Positions 36,071 through 48,002 of a DNA stretch of 64,000 bases are shown one piece after another. The position numbers and the translations under genes are program-made. This stretch comes from Mactromeris polynyma (Eukaryota; Mollusca; Bivalvia; Venerida; Mactridae). Numbering within the stretch: the stretch's first letter is position 1; the number at the start of each line of letters is the position of its first letter. The DNA is taken from positions 9,796,001 to 9,860,000 of the forward strand of contig JASFXZ010000016.1 of NCBI GenBank assembly GCA_032209605.1, given 5' to 3'. The notes under the pieces are model-generated. The model saw only the letters and a program-made list of their open reading frames with translations. It made no database searches and was not told the DNA's origin.

Positions 36071-39000
36071 GTATCCGCATACGATGCTCACATTTAGAAT
36101 ACATAGAGATTTGGTAGATTGTTTGTATCTGCATATGATGCTCACATTTAGAATACATAGAGATTTGGTAGATTGTTTGTATCTGCATACGATGCTCACA
36201 TTTAGAATACATAGGGATTTGGTAGATTGTTTGTATCTGCATACGATGCTAACATTTAGAATACATAGAGATTTGGTAGATTGTCTGTATCTGCATACGA
36301 TGCTAACATTTAGAATACATAGAGATTTGGTAGATTGTCTGTATCCGCATACGATGCTCACATTTAGAATACATAGAGATTTGGTAGATTGTTTGTATCT
36401 GCATACGATGCTCACATTTAGAATACATAGAGATTTGGTAGATTGTCTGTATCTGCATACGATGCTCACATTTAGAATACATAGAGATTTGGAAGATTGT
36501 TTGTATCTGCATACGATGCTCACATTTAGAATACATAGAGATTTGGTAGATTGTTTGTATCTGCATACGATGCTAACATTTAGAATACATAGAGATTTGG
36601 TAGATTGTCTGTATCTGCATACGATGCTAACATTTAGAATACATAGAGATTTGGTAGATTGTTTGTATCTGCATACGATGCTAACATTTAGAATACATAG
36701 AGATTTGGTAGATTGTCTGTATCTGCATACGATGCTAACATTTAGAATACATAGAGATTTGGTAGATTGTTTGTATCTGCATACGATGCTAACATTTAGA
36801 ATACATAGAGATTTGGTAGATTGTTTGTATCTGCATACGATGCTAACATTTAGAATACATAGAGATTTGGTAGATTGTTTGTATCTGCATACGATGCTAA
36901 CATTTAGAATACATAGAGATTTGGTAGATTGTCTGTATCTGCATACGATGCTAACATTTAGAATACATAGAGATTTGGTAGATTGTTTGTATCTGCATAC
37001 GATGCTAACATTTAGAATACATAGAGATTTGGTAGATTGTCTGTATCTGCATACGATGCTAACATTTAGAATACATAGAGATTTGGTAGATTGTTTGTAT
37101 CTGCATACGATGCTAACATTTAGAATACATAGAGATTTGGTAGATTGTCTGTATCTGCATACGATGCTAACATTTAGAATACATAGAGATTTGGTAGATT
37201 GTTTGTATCTGCATACGATGCTAACATTTAGAATACATAGAGATTTGGTAGATTGTTTGTATCTGCATACGATGCTCACATTTAGAATACATAGGGATTT
37301 GGTAGATTGTTTGTATCTGCATACGATGCTAACATTTAGAATACATAGAGATTTGGTAGATTGTTTGTATCTGCATACGATGCTCACATTTAGAATACAT
37401 AGGGATTTGGTAGATTGTTTGTATCTGCATACGATGCTAACATTTAGAATACATAGAGATTTGGTAGATTGTCTGTATCTGCATACGATGCTAACATTTA
37501 GAATACATAGAGATTTGGTAGATTGTCTGTATCCGCATACGATGCTCACATTTAGAATACATAGAGATTTGGTAGATTGTTTGTATCTGCATACGGTGCT
37601 CACATTTAGAATACATAGAGATTTGGTAGATTGTCTGTATCTGCATACGATGCTCACATTTAGAATACATAGAGATTTGGTAGATTGTTTGTATCTGCAT
37701 ACGATGCTCACATTTAGAATACATAGAGATTTGGTAGATTGTTTGTATCTGCATACGATGCTCACATTTAGAATACATAGAGATTTGGTAGATTGTCTGT
37801 ATCTGCATACGATGCTCACATTTAGAATACATAGAGATTTGGTAGATTGTCTGTATCTGCATACGATGCTCACATTTAGAATACATAGGGATTTGGTAGA
37901 TTGTCTGTATCTGCATACGATGCTCACATTTAGAATACATAGAGATTTGGTAGATTGTTTGTATCTGCATACGATGCTCACATTTAGAATACATAGGGAT
38001 TTGGTAGATTGTTTGTATCTGCATACGATGCTAACATTTAGAATACATAGAGATTTGGTAGATTGTCTGTATCTGCATACGATGCTAACATTTAGAATAC
38101 ATAGAGATTTGGTAGATTGTCTGTATCCGCATACGATGCTCACATTTAGAATACATAGAGATTTGGTAGATTGTTTGTATCTGCATACGATGCTCACATT
38201 TAGAATACATAGAGATTTGGTAGATTGTCTGTATCTGCATACGATGCTCACATTTAGAATACATAGAGATTTGGTAGATTGTTTGTATCTGCATACGATG
38301 CTCACATTTAGAATACATTGAGATTTGGTAGATTGTCTGTATCTGCATACGATGCTCACATTTAGAATACATAGAGATTTGGTAGATTGTCTGTATCTGC
38401 ATACGATGCTCACATTTAGAATACATAGGGATTTGGTAGATTGTCTGTATCTGCATACGATGCTCACATTTAGAATACATAGAGATTTGGTAGATTGTTT
38501 GTATCTGCATACGATGCTCACATTTAGAATACATAGAGATTTGGTAGATTGTCTGTATCTGCATACGATGCTCACATTTAGAATACATAGGGATTTGGTA
38601 GATTGTCTGTATCTGCATACGATGCTCACATTTAGAATACATAGGGATTTGGTAGATTGTCTGTATCTGCATACGATGCTCACATTTAGAATACATAGGG
38701 ATTTGGTAGATTGTCTGTATCTGCATACGATGCTCACATTTAGAATACATAGAGATTTGGTAGATTGTCTGTATCTGCATACGATGCTCACATTTAGAAT
38801 ACATAGAGATTTGGTAGATTGTCTGTATCTGCATACGATGCTAACATTTAGAATACATAGAGATTTGGTAGATTGTGTGTATCTGCATACGATGCTCACA
38901 TTTAGAATACATAGAGATTTGGTAGATTGTCTGTATCTGCATACGATGCTCACATTTAGAATACATAGAGATTTGGTAGATTGTCTGTATCTGCATACGA

Positions 39001-39850
39001 TGCTCACATTTAGAATACATAGGGATTTGGTAGATTGTCTGTATCTGCATACGATGCTCACATTTAGAATACATAGGGATTTGGTAGATTGTCTGTATCT
39101 GCATACGATGCTCACATTTAGAATACATAGAGATTTGGTAGATTGTCTGTATCCGCATACGATGCTCACATTTAGAATACATAGAGATTTGGTAGATTGT
39201 CTGTATCCGCATACGATGCTCACATTTAGAATACATAGGGATTTGGTAGATTGTTTGTATCTGCATACGATGCTCACATTTAGAATACATAGGGATTTGG
39301 TAGATTGTTTGTATCTGCATACGATGCTCACATTTAGAATACATAGAGATTTGGTAGATTGTCTGTATCTGCATACGATGCTCACATTTAGAATACATAG
39401 AGATTTGGTAGATTGTCTGTATCCGCATACGATGCTCACATTTAGAATACATAGAGATTTGGTAGATTGTTTGTATCTGCATACGATGCTCACATTTAGA
39501 ATACATAGAGATTTGGTAGATTGTCTGTATCTGCATACGATGCTCACATTTAGAATACATAGGGATTTGGTAGATTGTTTGTATCTGCATACGATGCTCA
39601 CATTTAGAATACATAGAGATTTGGTAGATTGTCTGTATCTGCATACGATGCTCACATTTAGAATACATAGAGATTTGGTAGATTGTCTGTGTCTGCATAC
39701 GATGCTCACATTTAGAATACATAGAGATTTGGTAGATTGTCTGTGTCTGCATACGATGCTCACATTTAGAATACATAGAGATTTGGTAGATTGTCTGTAT
39801 CTGCATACGATGCTCACATTTAGAATACATAGAGATTTGGTAGATTGTTT
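36071..39850. repeat. 54-bp satellite, exactly 70 units, open in both directions
   Basis: The unit runs GTATCTGCATACGATGCTCA, CATTTAGAATACATAGAGAT, TTGGTAGATTGTCT. Starts fall at 36,071 plus multiples of 54 with no indel. Because 54 is divisible by 3, one minus-strand frame is open throughout (about 1,259 codons, 18-residue repeat containing IVCRYRQSTKSLCILNV). One plus frame (repeat DCLYLHTMLTFRIHRDLV) is broken by a single TGA at about 38,319. There is no promoter, splice or domain evidence, so I annotate a satellite and not a gene. Confidence 0.93.
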
Positions 39851-40399
39851 GTATACTGTTCAATATTTATGCTCTGTGACAGTCATTCCCAGTCTTTAAC
39901 ACCATGTATTTAAAACATCTGCAGTACTTTGATTAGATTTTACAATGCCAAATATTATTCATTTATTTCATCAAAATTTGCTGTATATAATCTAAAAATT
40001 CAAGAAGAAATCTCTGCAAATAGCGGTTAGTTTTTCCTTACTTTTGTCATTTGATTGTAATGTGTGATCGCCATATTGTGTCACATATTCTATATGAATT
40101 GTAGAGATTGTTATGAACAAAAAATACACTCACCTGATTTGTTTTAATGATTTTAGGTTTAAGCGATTGTAGAATTGTAACCCTTCAAAATTTAGATCCA
40201 TGAATAAAGGTCTCAAGTGGAAATGTTCTGAAGCGAGTATTTGTAAATTTTACTAGTCCAGTGCCCCAGCAGTAAAAATTGCAAATAAGGGAAAAAAAGC
40301 ACAGAAATGATTTTTGCATCAGCGTATTGTTTAACATCAGCGTATTGTTTAACAACTGCCGTGTATGGAAAAAAAGTATAGGAAAATCCAACGGTGCGA
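39851..40399. other. Right flank of the 54-bp array
   Basis: Contains the right-hand partner (about 40,015-40,100) of the block at about 35,960 and a short duplicated CATCAGCGTATTGTTTAACA. Nothing else is recognised. Confidence 0.5.
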
Positions 40400-41611
40400 A
40401 ATGCGTTTTTTGTATAAATTGTACTTAACATTAACATCTGAAACAATGGAGATAAGGTCTGGAGTTCCCCAAGGCTCAATGCTCGGCCCTCTATTATTTC
40501 TTCTATATATAAATGATATTGCATATGAAATACCAACTGCCAATATCCACCTTTATGCTGACAATTCCACCCTGTATACACCTGGCACTGATATCAAAAC
40601 TATACAGGCCACTCTTCAAACAAATATAAATGCAATCATTTCTTGGTGCCAAATAAATAACATGTCTTTACATCCTAATAAATCTACATGTATGATTCTA
40701 TCGTCGATTAACCGTTTAAAAAACCTTGATATTGAACTAACGCTGTATATAAATAAAACTAAATTGCAAAATGTAAATGTTCAAAAGGTACTTGGTATTT
40801 ACATTGATTTCAAAAATATGTACTCATATCAATTCAAAAATTGCACTTTTAAAAAGAATTACGCCGTTTTTATCATTTGAAATGAAAATATTATTTTATA
40901 ATGCATATATTCTTTCTATAATAGACTACTGTTGCACCGTTTGGGGAACTGGAAAAAAATGTTATAAATCTTTAGGTAAATTACAAGCGCGAGTAGCTAG
41001 ATTAATACAAAAGGAGTTTGCCAACTTTGATGACATAAAATTACTCAATAAATTAAATTGGATATCGTTTGAAAATAGATGTTTTTATCATTCTTCAGTC
41101 CTTGTCTACAAAGCTTACTGCAATGAGAGTCCCCAGTATATTAGTTCATTATTAAATTTTTCATCTAACAGTATATACAGTTTAAGATCTGTGGAAAACA
41201 ATGACTTAGTCACGCCAACTTTCAAAACAAAATACATGAAAAATTCTTTTACAAATGTAAGTGCTGTTAATTGGAACAAAATTCCCAATACATGTAACAT
41301 TAAATCAGTCTCGTCAATAAATACTTTCAAAAAAGCATTAAAATAATTTTTATTGTAAAATGTTCGACATTCTATTACGGTTGTAATGAAAGTTATTATT
41401 AGCATTTACTATTATATTGATATATGTACTATCTACAATATCTGACGAGTGATTGTCTTGAATGAACGAATATGTGTTATATTATTATGGTGTTTCAATT
41501 TATGTTGTTTTCTGTTAGAAGGCCATGTTTTATTTAAGATTGTACAACTGTTTTTGTATACCTCTTTACATGTCACCGTCTGTAAATAAAGATTTTATTA
41601 TTATTATTATA
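40400..41611 (+). mobile_element. 5'-truncated non-LTR retrotransposon (CR1/L2-like) with dead reverse transcriptase
   Basis: The first readable block is EIRSGVPQGSMLGPLLFLLY (GVPQGS at about 40,460), followed by LYADNSTLYT at 40,551 onward. The catalytic motif is YADN where YADD is expected, so a metal-binding Asp is lost. A frameshift at about 40,800 moves the reading into LSIIDYCCTVWG, KLQARVARLIQKEF, LRSVENNDLVTP and VNWNKIP, the usual C-terminal part of CR1/L2-like ORF2. It ends in a (TTA)n tail at 41,597-41,611. The 5' half, including the endonuclease, is missing. Confidence 0.82.
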
Positions 41612-42410
41612 AACAAAAGTATGAATTTCTGGAATTTGTCTATATTTGTCTATAGCTATAAAAAAAAAATGTATTTAATAGACATTATATTGCACCATAA
41701 CATACCTAAAGTATATACACATCATATGTTGTGAACTGTAATTTTTGGGGTAAAATGGTGAAAAAATAAACAAATTAAAGTGGGAATTTCTGGAGTTTGG
41801 CAATAACTCGACAAAATTTAGCTATAAATTTACCTAAATAACTGTATTTAACAGATATTTAACTCCTCTACAACATACCTCAGGTTCTGAATATCATACA
41901 GTGAGAAACAAGATTATTTGGGTAAAATGGTAAAAACTATAAATAAAAGTGAGAATTTCTGGAATTTGACAAATATATATTAGACCAGTGGAAAAATAGG
42001 ATTTTGATGGATTTTTGTCATATAAAGCACCACCTTTAATACACTAAAAGTATAAAACTATCGCAAGGTGCAAAATGTGATTTTTGGGGTAAAATGGTTG
42101 AAAATTTAAATAAAAATTGGAATTTGCCTATAACTATGTCGAATTATGCAATAAAACTACCCGAATTAATGTATTTAATAGACATTATATTACAGAACAA
42201 AATACCTATAGTATAGAAACATTGTATCGTGTGAAATGTGGTTTTTGAGGTAAAACTTTTAAAAAATGGGAAATTTTGGAAGCGGTTAATTTCCCGTTCA
42301 TTTTAACTATAAAAATTTCCTAACAGTTATTTTGAACGAATGTTATATTGCAAAATCAATAACATAAATTATAGAAACAGTTTATGATGGGGAATGTAAT
42401 ATTTATTTGT
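41612..42410. repeat. Degenerate ~165-bp tandem repeat, about 5 units
   Basis: Decayed units share GACATTATATT, CATACCTA..GTATA, GGGGTAAAATGG and GGAATTTCTGGAATTTG. Equivalent points fall at about 41,681, 41,852, 42,181 and 42,342. The right part is mirrored in inverted orientation at 44,868-45,282. Confidence 0.65.
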
Positions 42411-42517
42411 AACATAAAGCCAGATAAATTGATGTCTTTACAACCTTTTCAACAAAACAAATGTAGAAATGGCATACAATGTTCAAACTTTGCCCCGACT
42501 CCCCTATATAAATGCAA

Positions 42518-43475
42518 ACTAATGCTGGTTCCCCTGACCATGTTCTGGCCTCCTAGGAAACTACACGTGGACCAAGATCAAAGACTAATGCTGGTTCCCC
42601 TGACCATGTTCTGGCCTCCTAGGAAACTACACGTGGACCAAGATCAAAGACTAATGCTGGTTCCCCTGACCATGTTCTGGCCTCCTAGGAAACTACACGT
42701 GGACCAAGATCAAAGACTAATGCTGCATTGCGAAAATGCTGGTTCCCCTGGCCTCCTAGGAAACTACACGTGGACCCAGATCAAAGACTAATGCTGCATT
42801 GCGAAAATGCTGGTTCCCCTGACCATGTTCTGGCCTCCTAGGAAATTACACGTGGACCCAGATCAAAGACTAATGCTGCATTGCGAAAATGCTGGCTCCC
42901 CTGACCATGTTCTGGCCTCCTAGGAAACTACACGTGGACCAAGATCAAAGACTAATGCTTGTTCCCCTGACCATGTTCTGGCCTCCTAGGAAACTACACG
43001 TGGACCCAGATCAAAGACTAATGCTTGTTCCCCTGACCATGTTCTGGCCTCCTAGGAAACTACACGTGGACCCAGATCAAAGACTAATGCTGCATTGCGA
43101 AAATGCTGGTTCCCCTGACCATGTTCTGGCCTCCTAGGAAACTACACGTGGACCCAGATCAAAGACTTATGCTGCATTGCGAAAATGCTGGTTCCCCTGA
43201 CCATGTTCTGGCCTCCTAGGAAACTACACGTGGACCAAGATCAAAGACTAATGCTTGTTCCCCTGACCATGTTCTGGCCTCCTAGGAAACTACACGTGGA
43301 CCCAGATCAAAGACTAATGCTTGTTCCCCTGACCATGTTTTGGCCTCCTATGAAACTACACGTGGACCCAGATCAAAGACTAATGTTTGTTCCCCTTACC
43401 ATGTTCTGGCCTCCTAGGAAACTACATGTGGACCCAGATCAAAGACTAATGCTGCATTGCGAAAATGCTGGTTCT
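42518..43475. repeat. 66/82-bp minisatellite, 13 copies, born from the inverted-repeat arm
   Basis: The unit runs ACTAATGCTGGTTCCCCTGA, CCATGTTCTGGCCTCCTAGG, AAACTACACGTGGACC; longer units insert CTGCATTGCGAAAATG. A single inverted copy of the same sequence sits at about 43,595-43,650 in the opposite arm. Open frames of 80-135 codons here are repeat artefacts. Confidence 0.9.
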
Positions 43476-43742
43476 TTTTAAAGAAATTCTGTGAGACCCC
43501 TTTGTCAAAACCATACAATTTTGACGTAGTGTCACATCCAAGAATTGCATGATGGAAAATAATATTTTTACACACATCTTTCATGTGAGTCCAGATATAG
43601 TTTCCAAGGAGGCCAGAACACGGTCAGGGGAACAAGCATTAGTTTGCATAATAAATTATATGAAGGGGAGTCGGGGCAAAGTTTGAACATTTTATTCTTT
43701 TTTACGTTCGTTGAAAAGGTTGCAATAACATCAATTTATGTG

Positions 43743-44867
43743 GACCCAAAAAAACTACCACCTACGTCTGATGCATCTATGTACCATAGTTTGTGGGTAT
43801 TTCTAAAATACAGGACTGGAAAGGACATGATGTTTTGAACCCGCTGGAATGGGGTTGGGAACTAGTTGGACGAAAATTCAACATAATTTGGTTCCATTTC
43901 TATATAATTTCACCTCCGAAAACCGGAACGACTTTCGGCTGCGTGTGTCATCATGAATAAACTTGCATTATGTTGACACTTTGTGTATGTTTAACAGTTT
44001 GACATTACTACACATGTGTGAATATCACTTAGTGATTAATACCAATGGCAATTACTACTGATTGAACTTTTATTCGTTGATTTCAAACATACGATCTCGT
44101 GTGAAAACATAACCATACAATGCTGTCACAATGTATTATCGCCATCTTGTCATTACTAAATTGTAAATGGCGATAAACTTGTAAAAGTTTATGTTAATGA
44201 ATATAATTATGTAAAGTAGTAATTATCACTTTTACGAGTCTTTCTTTTCATAAAAAAACACATATTATTTCACGTGCATCACAAAGCAAAATATATGAAT
44301 TTCTTTAAGCTCGCTTGTACATTTTTAAAATAAAGGCAGTCATGTTTGTTACAACTGTGTACATTTTCTTCGAAAATCAAAAAAATATCATGTGGTTATA
44401 CTATGTAAAATTCAAAGATGTGCAATTATTCAATGAAATAATGACCTGAACCTAGGTAAGAGTATGAAATAGCATCAAAATGAAAAAAAACTCTACAAAC
44501 CGGAATTTTCAAACGGTCCCGAAGGAGTCCGGTTTAGGGAGGTTCCACTGTATGTGCAAATTCTATTTTAGTAAAGAACATGAAATATCAAAATGTTGCA
44601 TATTTTGGGCTTGTTTAATTGTTTTGTGATCAAAATTAATATGGCTTCCGGAAATCAGCATTTCCATTTATGTTTTCAGCACTTTTACATCATAAACCAC
44701 ATTTCTTGTTTGATATGATAGCATAATATTATCATATGTTATATTGAAAGATAACATTTAGCTTATTTCGTTTCTGTGACTTTCACTGTTCTTTTTTTAT
44801 CAGTTAACACCAAATTATACCAGAAATTCGTATCATTATTTTTTATTTTTTTGTAATATTTTACAAA
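43743..44867. other. Unmatched segment of the right arm
   Basis: AT-rich. AACCGGAACGACTTTCGG at about 43,921 and AACCGGAATTTTCAAACGGT, then CCGGTTTAGGGAGGTTCCAC, at about 44,500-44,550 look like ends of a MITE whose terminus begins CAGTGGAACCTCCCTAAACC when read on the minus strand. No coding sequence. Confidence 0.35.
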
Positions 44868-45282
44868 TAAATATTACATTCAGCATCGTAAACTGTTTCT
44901 GTTATTGATTTTGCAATATAACATTCGTTCAAAATAACTATTCTGAAAATGTTATAGTTAAAATGAAGAGTATATAAACAGATTCCAAAAGTTCCCATTT
45001 TTTTAAAGTTTTACCCCAAAAACCACATCTCACACGATACAATGTTTCTATACACTAGGTATTTTGTACTGTTATATAATATCTATTCAATACAGTAATT
45101 CTGGTAATTTTATTGCATAATTTGACATAGTTATTGGCAAATTCCCCCAAAAAAACAACAGTTTTACCCCAAAAAACACATTTTACACGATACTATGTAT
45201 CTATACTTGAGGCGTTTTGTACTGTAAAATAATATCTATGAAATAAAATAATTCTGGTAGTTTTATTGCAAAATTTGACATA

Positions 45283-45930
45283 CACTGAACAGAAAAAGAA
45301 ACTTCCGATTTGTACACATAGTGTTTGTTGTGTTAAAGAAATCATTGTGTAAAGAAAGTAGATTGGTAATATTAGCCTTGACCTGTGTTATCAGGATTCA
45401 TGAAGTTTAGCGATTATGTTTGCATTGTGAATCGTCACCAACGTGAAACTCGATTTGCACGTGCAAGAATTGTTCAACATGTCCCGTGTGGTATTCGGTC
45501 AATTTGTTTTACTTGTCTTACTGACATTGTCAAGTGAACGAGAACGCTTCAACATTTGTAAAAAATAACATTTTTTACATTGTAGCATTTTTAGTATGTC
45601 AAGAATACCCAATAATTTACGCGAATGTGCGATTGGCATGCTTGATGCTGGCATGTCGACAGAAGACGTTTCAAGGCATGTTGGAAGTTCTAGTCGAGCA
45701 ATACGAAATCTTCGCGCACGATTTAGAACGACAGGACACACCGAGGACTTGCCACGCCGTGGACGTCCGCGAGTTACAACGAGTGGTCAAGACCGCTATA
45801 TCATAAACACGCATTTGCGCAATCGATTCCAAACTGCCACTGCTACTGCAGCTAACACACGGGCTTCATAATAACCGAATAAGTTCATACATGCAACATA
45901 ATTATAACGATAATTGAGATTATTTAAAGC
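45283..45930 (+). mobile_element. Truncated Tc1/mariner-like transposon, copy 1 (DNA-binding domain only)
   Basis: A terminus-like sequence, CACTGAACAGAAAAAGAAAC, begins at about 45,283 next to TA. An open frame at 45,596-45,871 encodes the N-terminal helix-turn-helix region (LRECAIGMLDAGMSTEDVSR, then RRGRPRVTTSGQDRYI and HLRNRF), typical of Tc1-like transposases. The catalytic DDE part is absent. The sequence is lost after about 45,930, next to a CA-rich array. Confidence 0.75.
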
Positions 45931-45972
45931 CACAAAAGTTAAGATGACCTGAAAAAAACTAAAACAATTACA

Positions 45973-46313
45973 GCTACCACACATACCACACATACCACAC
46001 ATACCACACATACCACACATACCACACATACCACACATACTCACACATATCACACATATCACACATACCACACAAACCACACATACCACACATACCCACA
46101 CATACCACACATACCCACACATACCACACATACCACACATACCACACACACCACACATAACACACATAACACACATACTCGCACATACCACACATACCAC
46201 ACATACCACACATACCACACACACCACACATAACACACATAACACACATAACACACGTACCACACATACCACACATAACACACATACCACACATAACACA
46301 CATACTCGCACAT
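45973..46313. repeat. CA-rich 9-10-bp array (ACCACACAT)n
   Basis: About 340 bases of ACCACACAT alternating with ACCCACACAT, AACACACAT and ACTCGCACAT. The minus strand gives low-complexity Cys/Val/Met-rich frames of up to 171 codons with no biological support. Confidence 0.93.
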
Positions 46314-46640
46314 AATGAAATATTATTGGCTCAGCATTAAATATTTCCTATAATTTTTTTTGGCGGTATGTGTTCTCTCAGTTTTCAATTTCAGCATAAC
46401 AGCACAGACATTGTACGGTATTAATCTAACAGTGCACGCGAGAATGTAAGATTTAACAGGTGGCGGAAACTGTTCGAGTTCAAAAGAATATCATCGATTA
46501 CTTCAAAAATTGGAAAAGTCCAATCTACAATTAAACCTTACTGGTGAAAACAACCTGACTAACAAGCTCTTTTTTACTCATTGGGGTCCGGCATTGCAAA
46601 CGAATTCCAGGATAATGGGCATAGTCCTATATCCGGGTAA
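46314..46640. other. Unrecognised intergenic sequence
   Basis: No repeat or domain is recognised between the CA-rich array and the CpG-rich block. Confidence 0.4.
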
Positions 46641-47060
46641 AGCCTCGGTCACAACTCACAGTGCGGTTTGTTGCTCGTACGTTTCCGCAGCTGCGGTCGG
46701 GTTGCGGGCAAATCACTACGGTTCTTTGCGATTAGACACGACTGTAGCAACTGTACATAAATCCTACAGGCAACTTACATTCGCCAGAAGGGCCCTTTCG
46801 GGTGTCTTGCAGCGTCCGCACGAAACACCTACATAATACCCGCAAGTTAAACGTACAACCCCGTGCAGGTGACGTGCAACTGACGTACGGCAAGGTGCGG
46901 CTCCGCATTGTTGTGTACGACTCCGCGCGGCTCCGTAAGACGACTTCATGAAGCCAATGCGATGCTTGAACGAAGTGTGTACGTGAGCTTCTCGAGTCAC
47001 ATGCGAATATTTCGAGTGTATATAAAATACCAGGCGAGTACAAGAATTTATTTCGCATTT
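46641..47060. promoter_or_regulatory. CpG-rich block ending in a TATA-like motif
   Basis: Clearly richer in G+C and CpG than its neighbours (GTACG, CCGCG, GCGGC and TGCGG recur). It ends with GTGTATATAAAATACCAGGC at about 47,017. This could be a CpG island promoter or an LTR-like U3/R region. No downstream exon is recognised, and CpG richness is also seen in some molluscan interspersed repeats, so function is inference. Confidence 0.3.
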
Positions 47061-47452
47061 CGGTTTCAAGAACACTGTCATGAGGATGCCGGACCGATCT
47101 TACCCCATAAATGTGTACATTTGGGGCATACATTTACTTTTCATTAAAAGATTTACTGGTCGGAATCTGATTGTGCCAGGATATAATTATCGTAGCTTAA
47201 AGTGAATATCCCGGACTCTCCTTTTGCACCCTAGAGAGCCATGGACAATCACTATCTATTAACAGGTCATAGTATAGTCATATAAAGACAGTTGACTTAA
47301 ATTATTTTAATCGCAATTGCAAGAAATATTCGTTTATCAAACGCTATTTCATGGCGAGTGTTCGAATAAATGTCATAAAAAAGTCACGGATTAATAAAAA
47401 TGCTCGTAACAATTTAACTGTGAGGCATAAACTGTTAAGTTTCTTTTCCCTT
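47061..47452. other. Unrecognised intergenic sequence
   Basis: Nothing is recognised between the CpG-rich block and the 39-bp array. Confidence 0.4.
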
Positions 47453-48002
47453 AAAGTATTGTATCTATGCTGCACGCACCAATAACCATTTAAAGTATTG
47501 TATCTATGCTGCACGCACCAATAACCACTTAACGTATTGTATCTATGCTGCACGCACCAGTAACCATTTAAAGTATTGTATCTATGCTGCACGCACCAAT
47601 AACCACTTAAAGTATTGTATCTATGCTGCACGCACCAGTAACCATTTAAAGTATTGTATCTATGCTGCACGCACCAATAACCACTTAAAGTATTGTATCT
47701 ATGCTGCACGCACCAATAACCACTTAAAGTATTGTATCTATGCTGCACGCACCAGTAACCATTTAAAGTATTGTATCTATGCTGCACGCACCAATAACCA
47801 CTTAAAGTATTGTATCTATGCTGCTCGCACCAATAACCACTTAAAGTATTGTATCTATGCTGCACGCACCAATAACCATTTAAAGTATTGTATCTATGCT
47901 GCACGCACCAATAACCATTTAAAGTATTGTATCTATGCTGCACGTACCAATAACCATTTAAAGTATTGTATCTATGCTGCACGCACCAATAACCATTTAA
48001 AG
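47453..48002. repeat. 39-bp minisatellite, 14 copies
   Basis: The unit runs TAAAGTATTGTATCTATGCT then GCACGCACCAATAACCATT; CACTT/CATTT and CAATAACC/CAGTAACC vary. As 39 is divisible by 3, a minus-strand frame of 241 codons with a 13-residue repeat (NTLNGYWCVQHRY) stays open. I treat it as non-coding. Confidence 0.94.

Larger units (their letters stand above)
42100..45282. mobile_element. Inverted-repeat element (non-coding, Tc1 insertion at its right end)
   Basis: Left segment 42,100-42,418 matches 44,868-45,190 in inverse orientation (for example AGAAACATTGTATCGTGTGA against its complement at about 45,040). Left segment 42,420-42,580 matches 43,588-43,742 inverted (CAAACTTTGCCCCGACTCCC against its complement at about 43,670). 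The right arm holds about 1.1 kb with no left partner. The centre is a minisatellite grown from the inner arm. No coding capacity is visible. Alternative: two independent inverted insertions of one family. Confidence 0.55.

Noticed and set aside
36038..39899. A giant 1,259-residue minus-strand or 1,277-codon plus-strand repeat protein
   Set aside because: Open only because a stop-free 54-bp unit is repeated in frame. No promoter, signal peptide, unique domain or splice support; kept as a finding but not as a gene.
45796..46313. Cys/Val/Met-rich minus-strand proteins of 84-171 residues
   Set aside because: Pure translation of the (ACCACACAT)n array.
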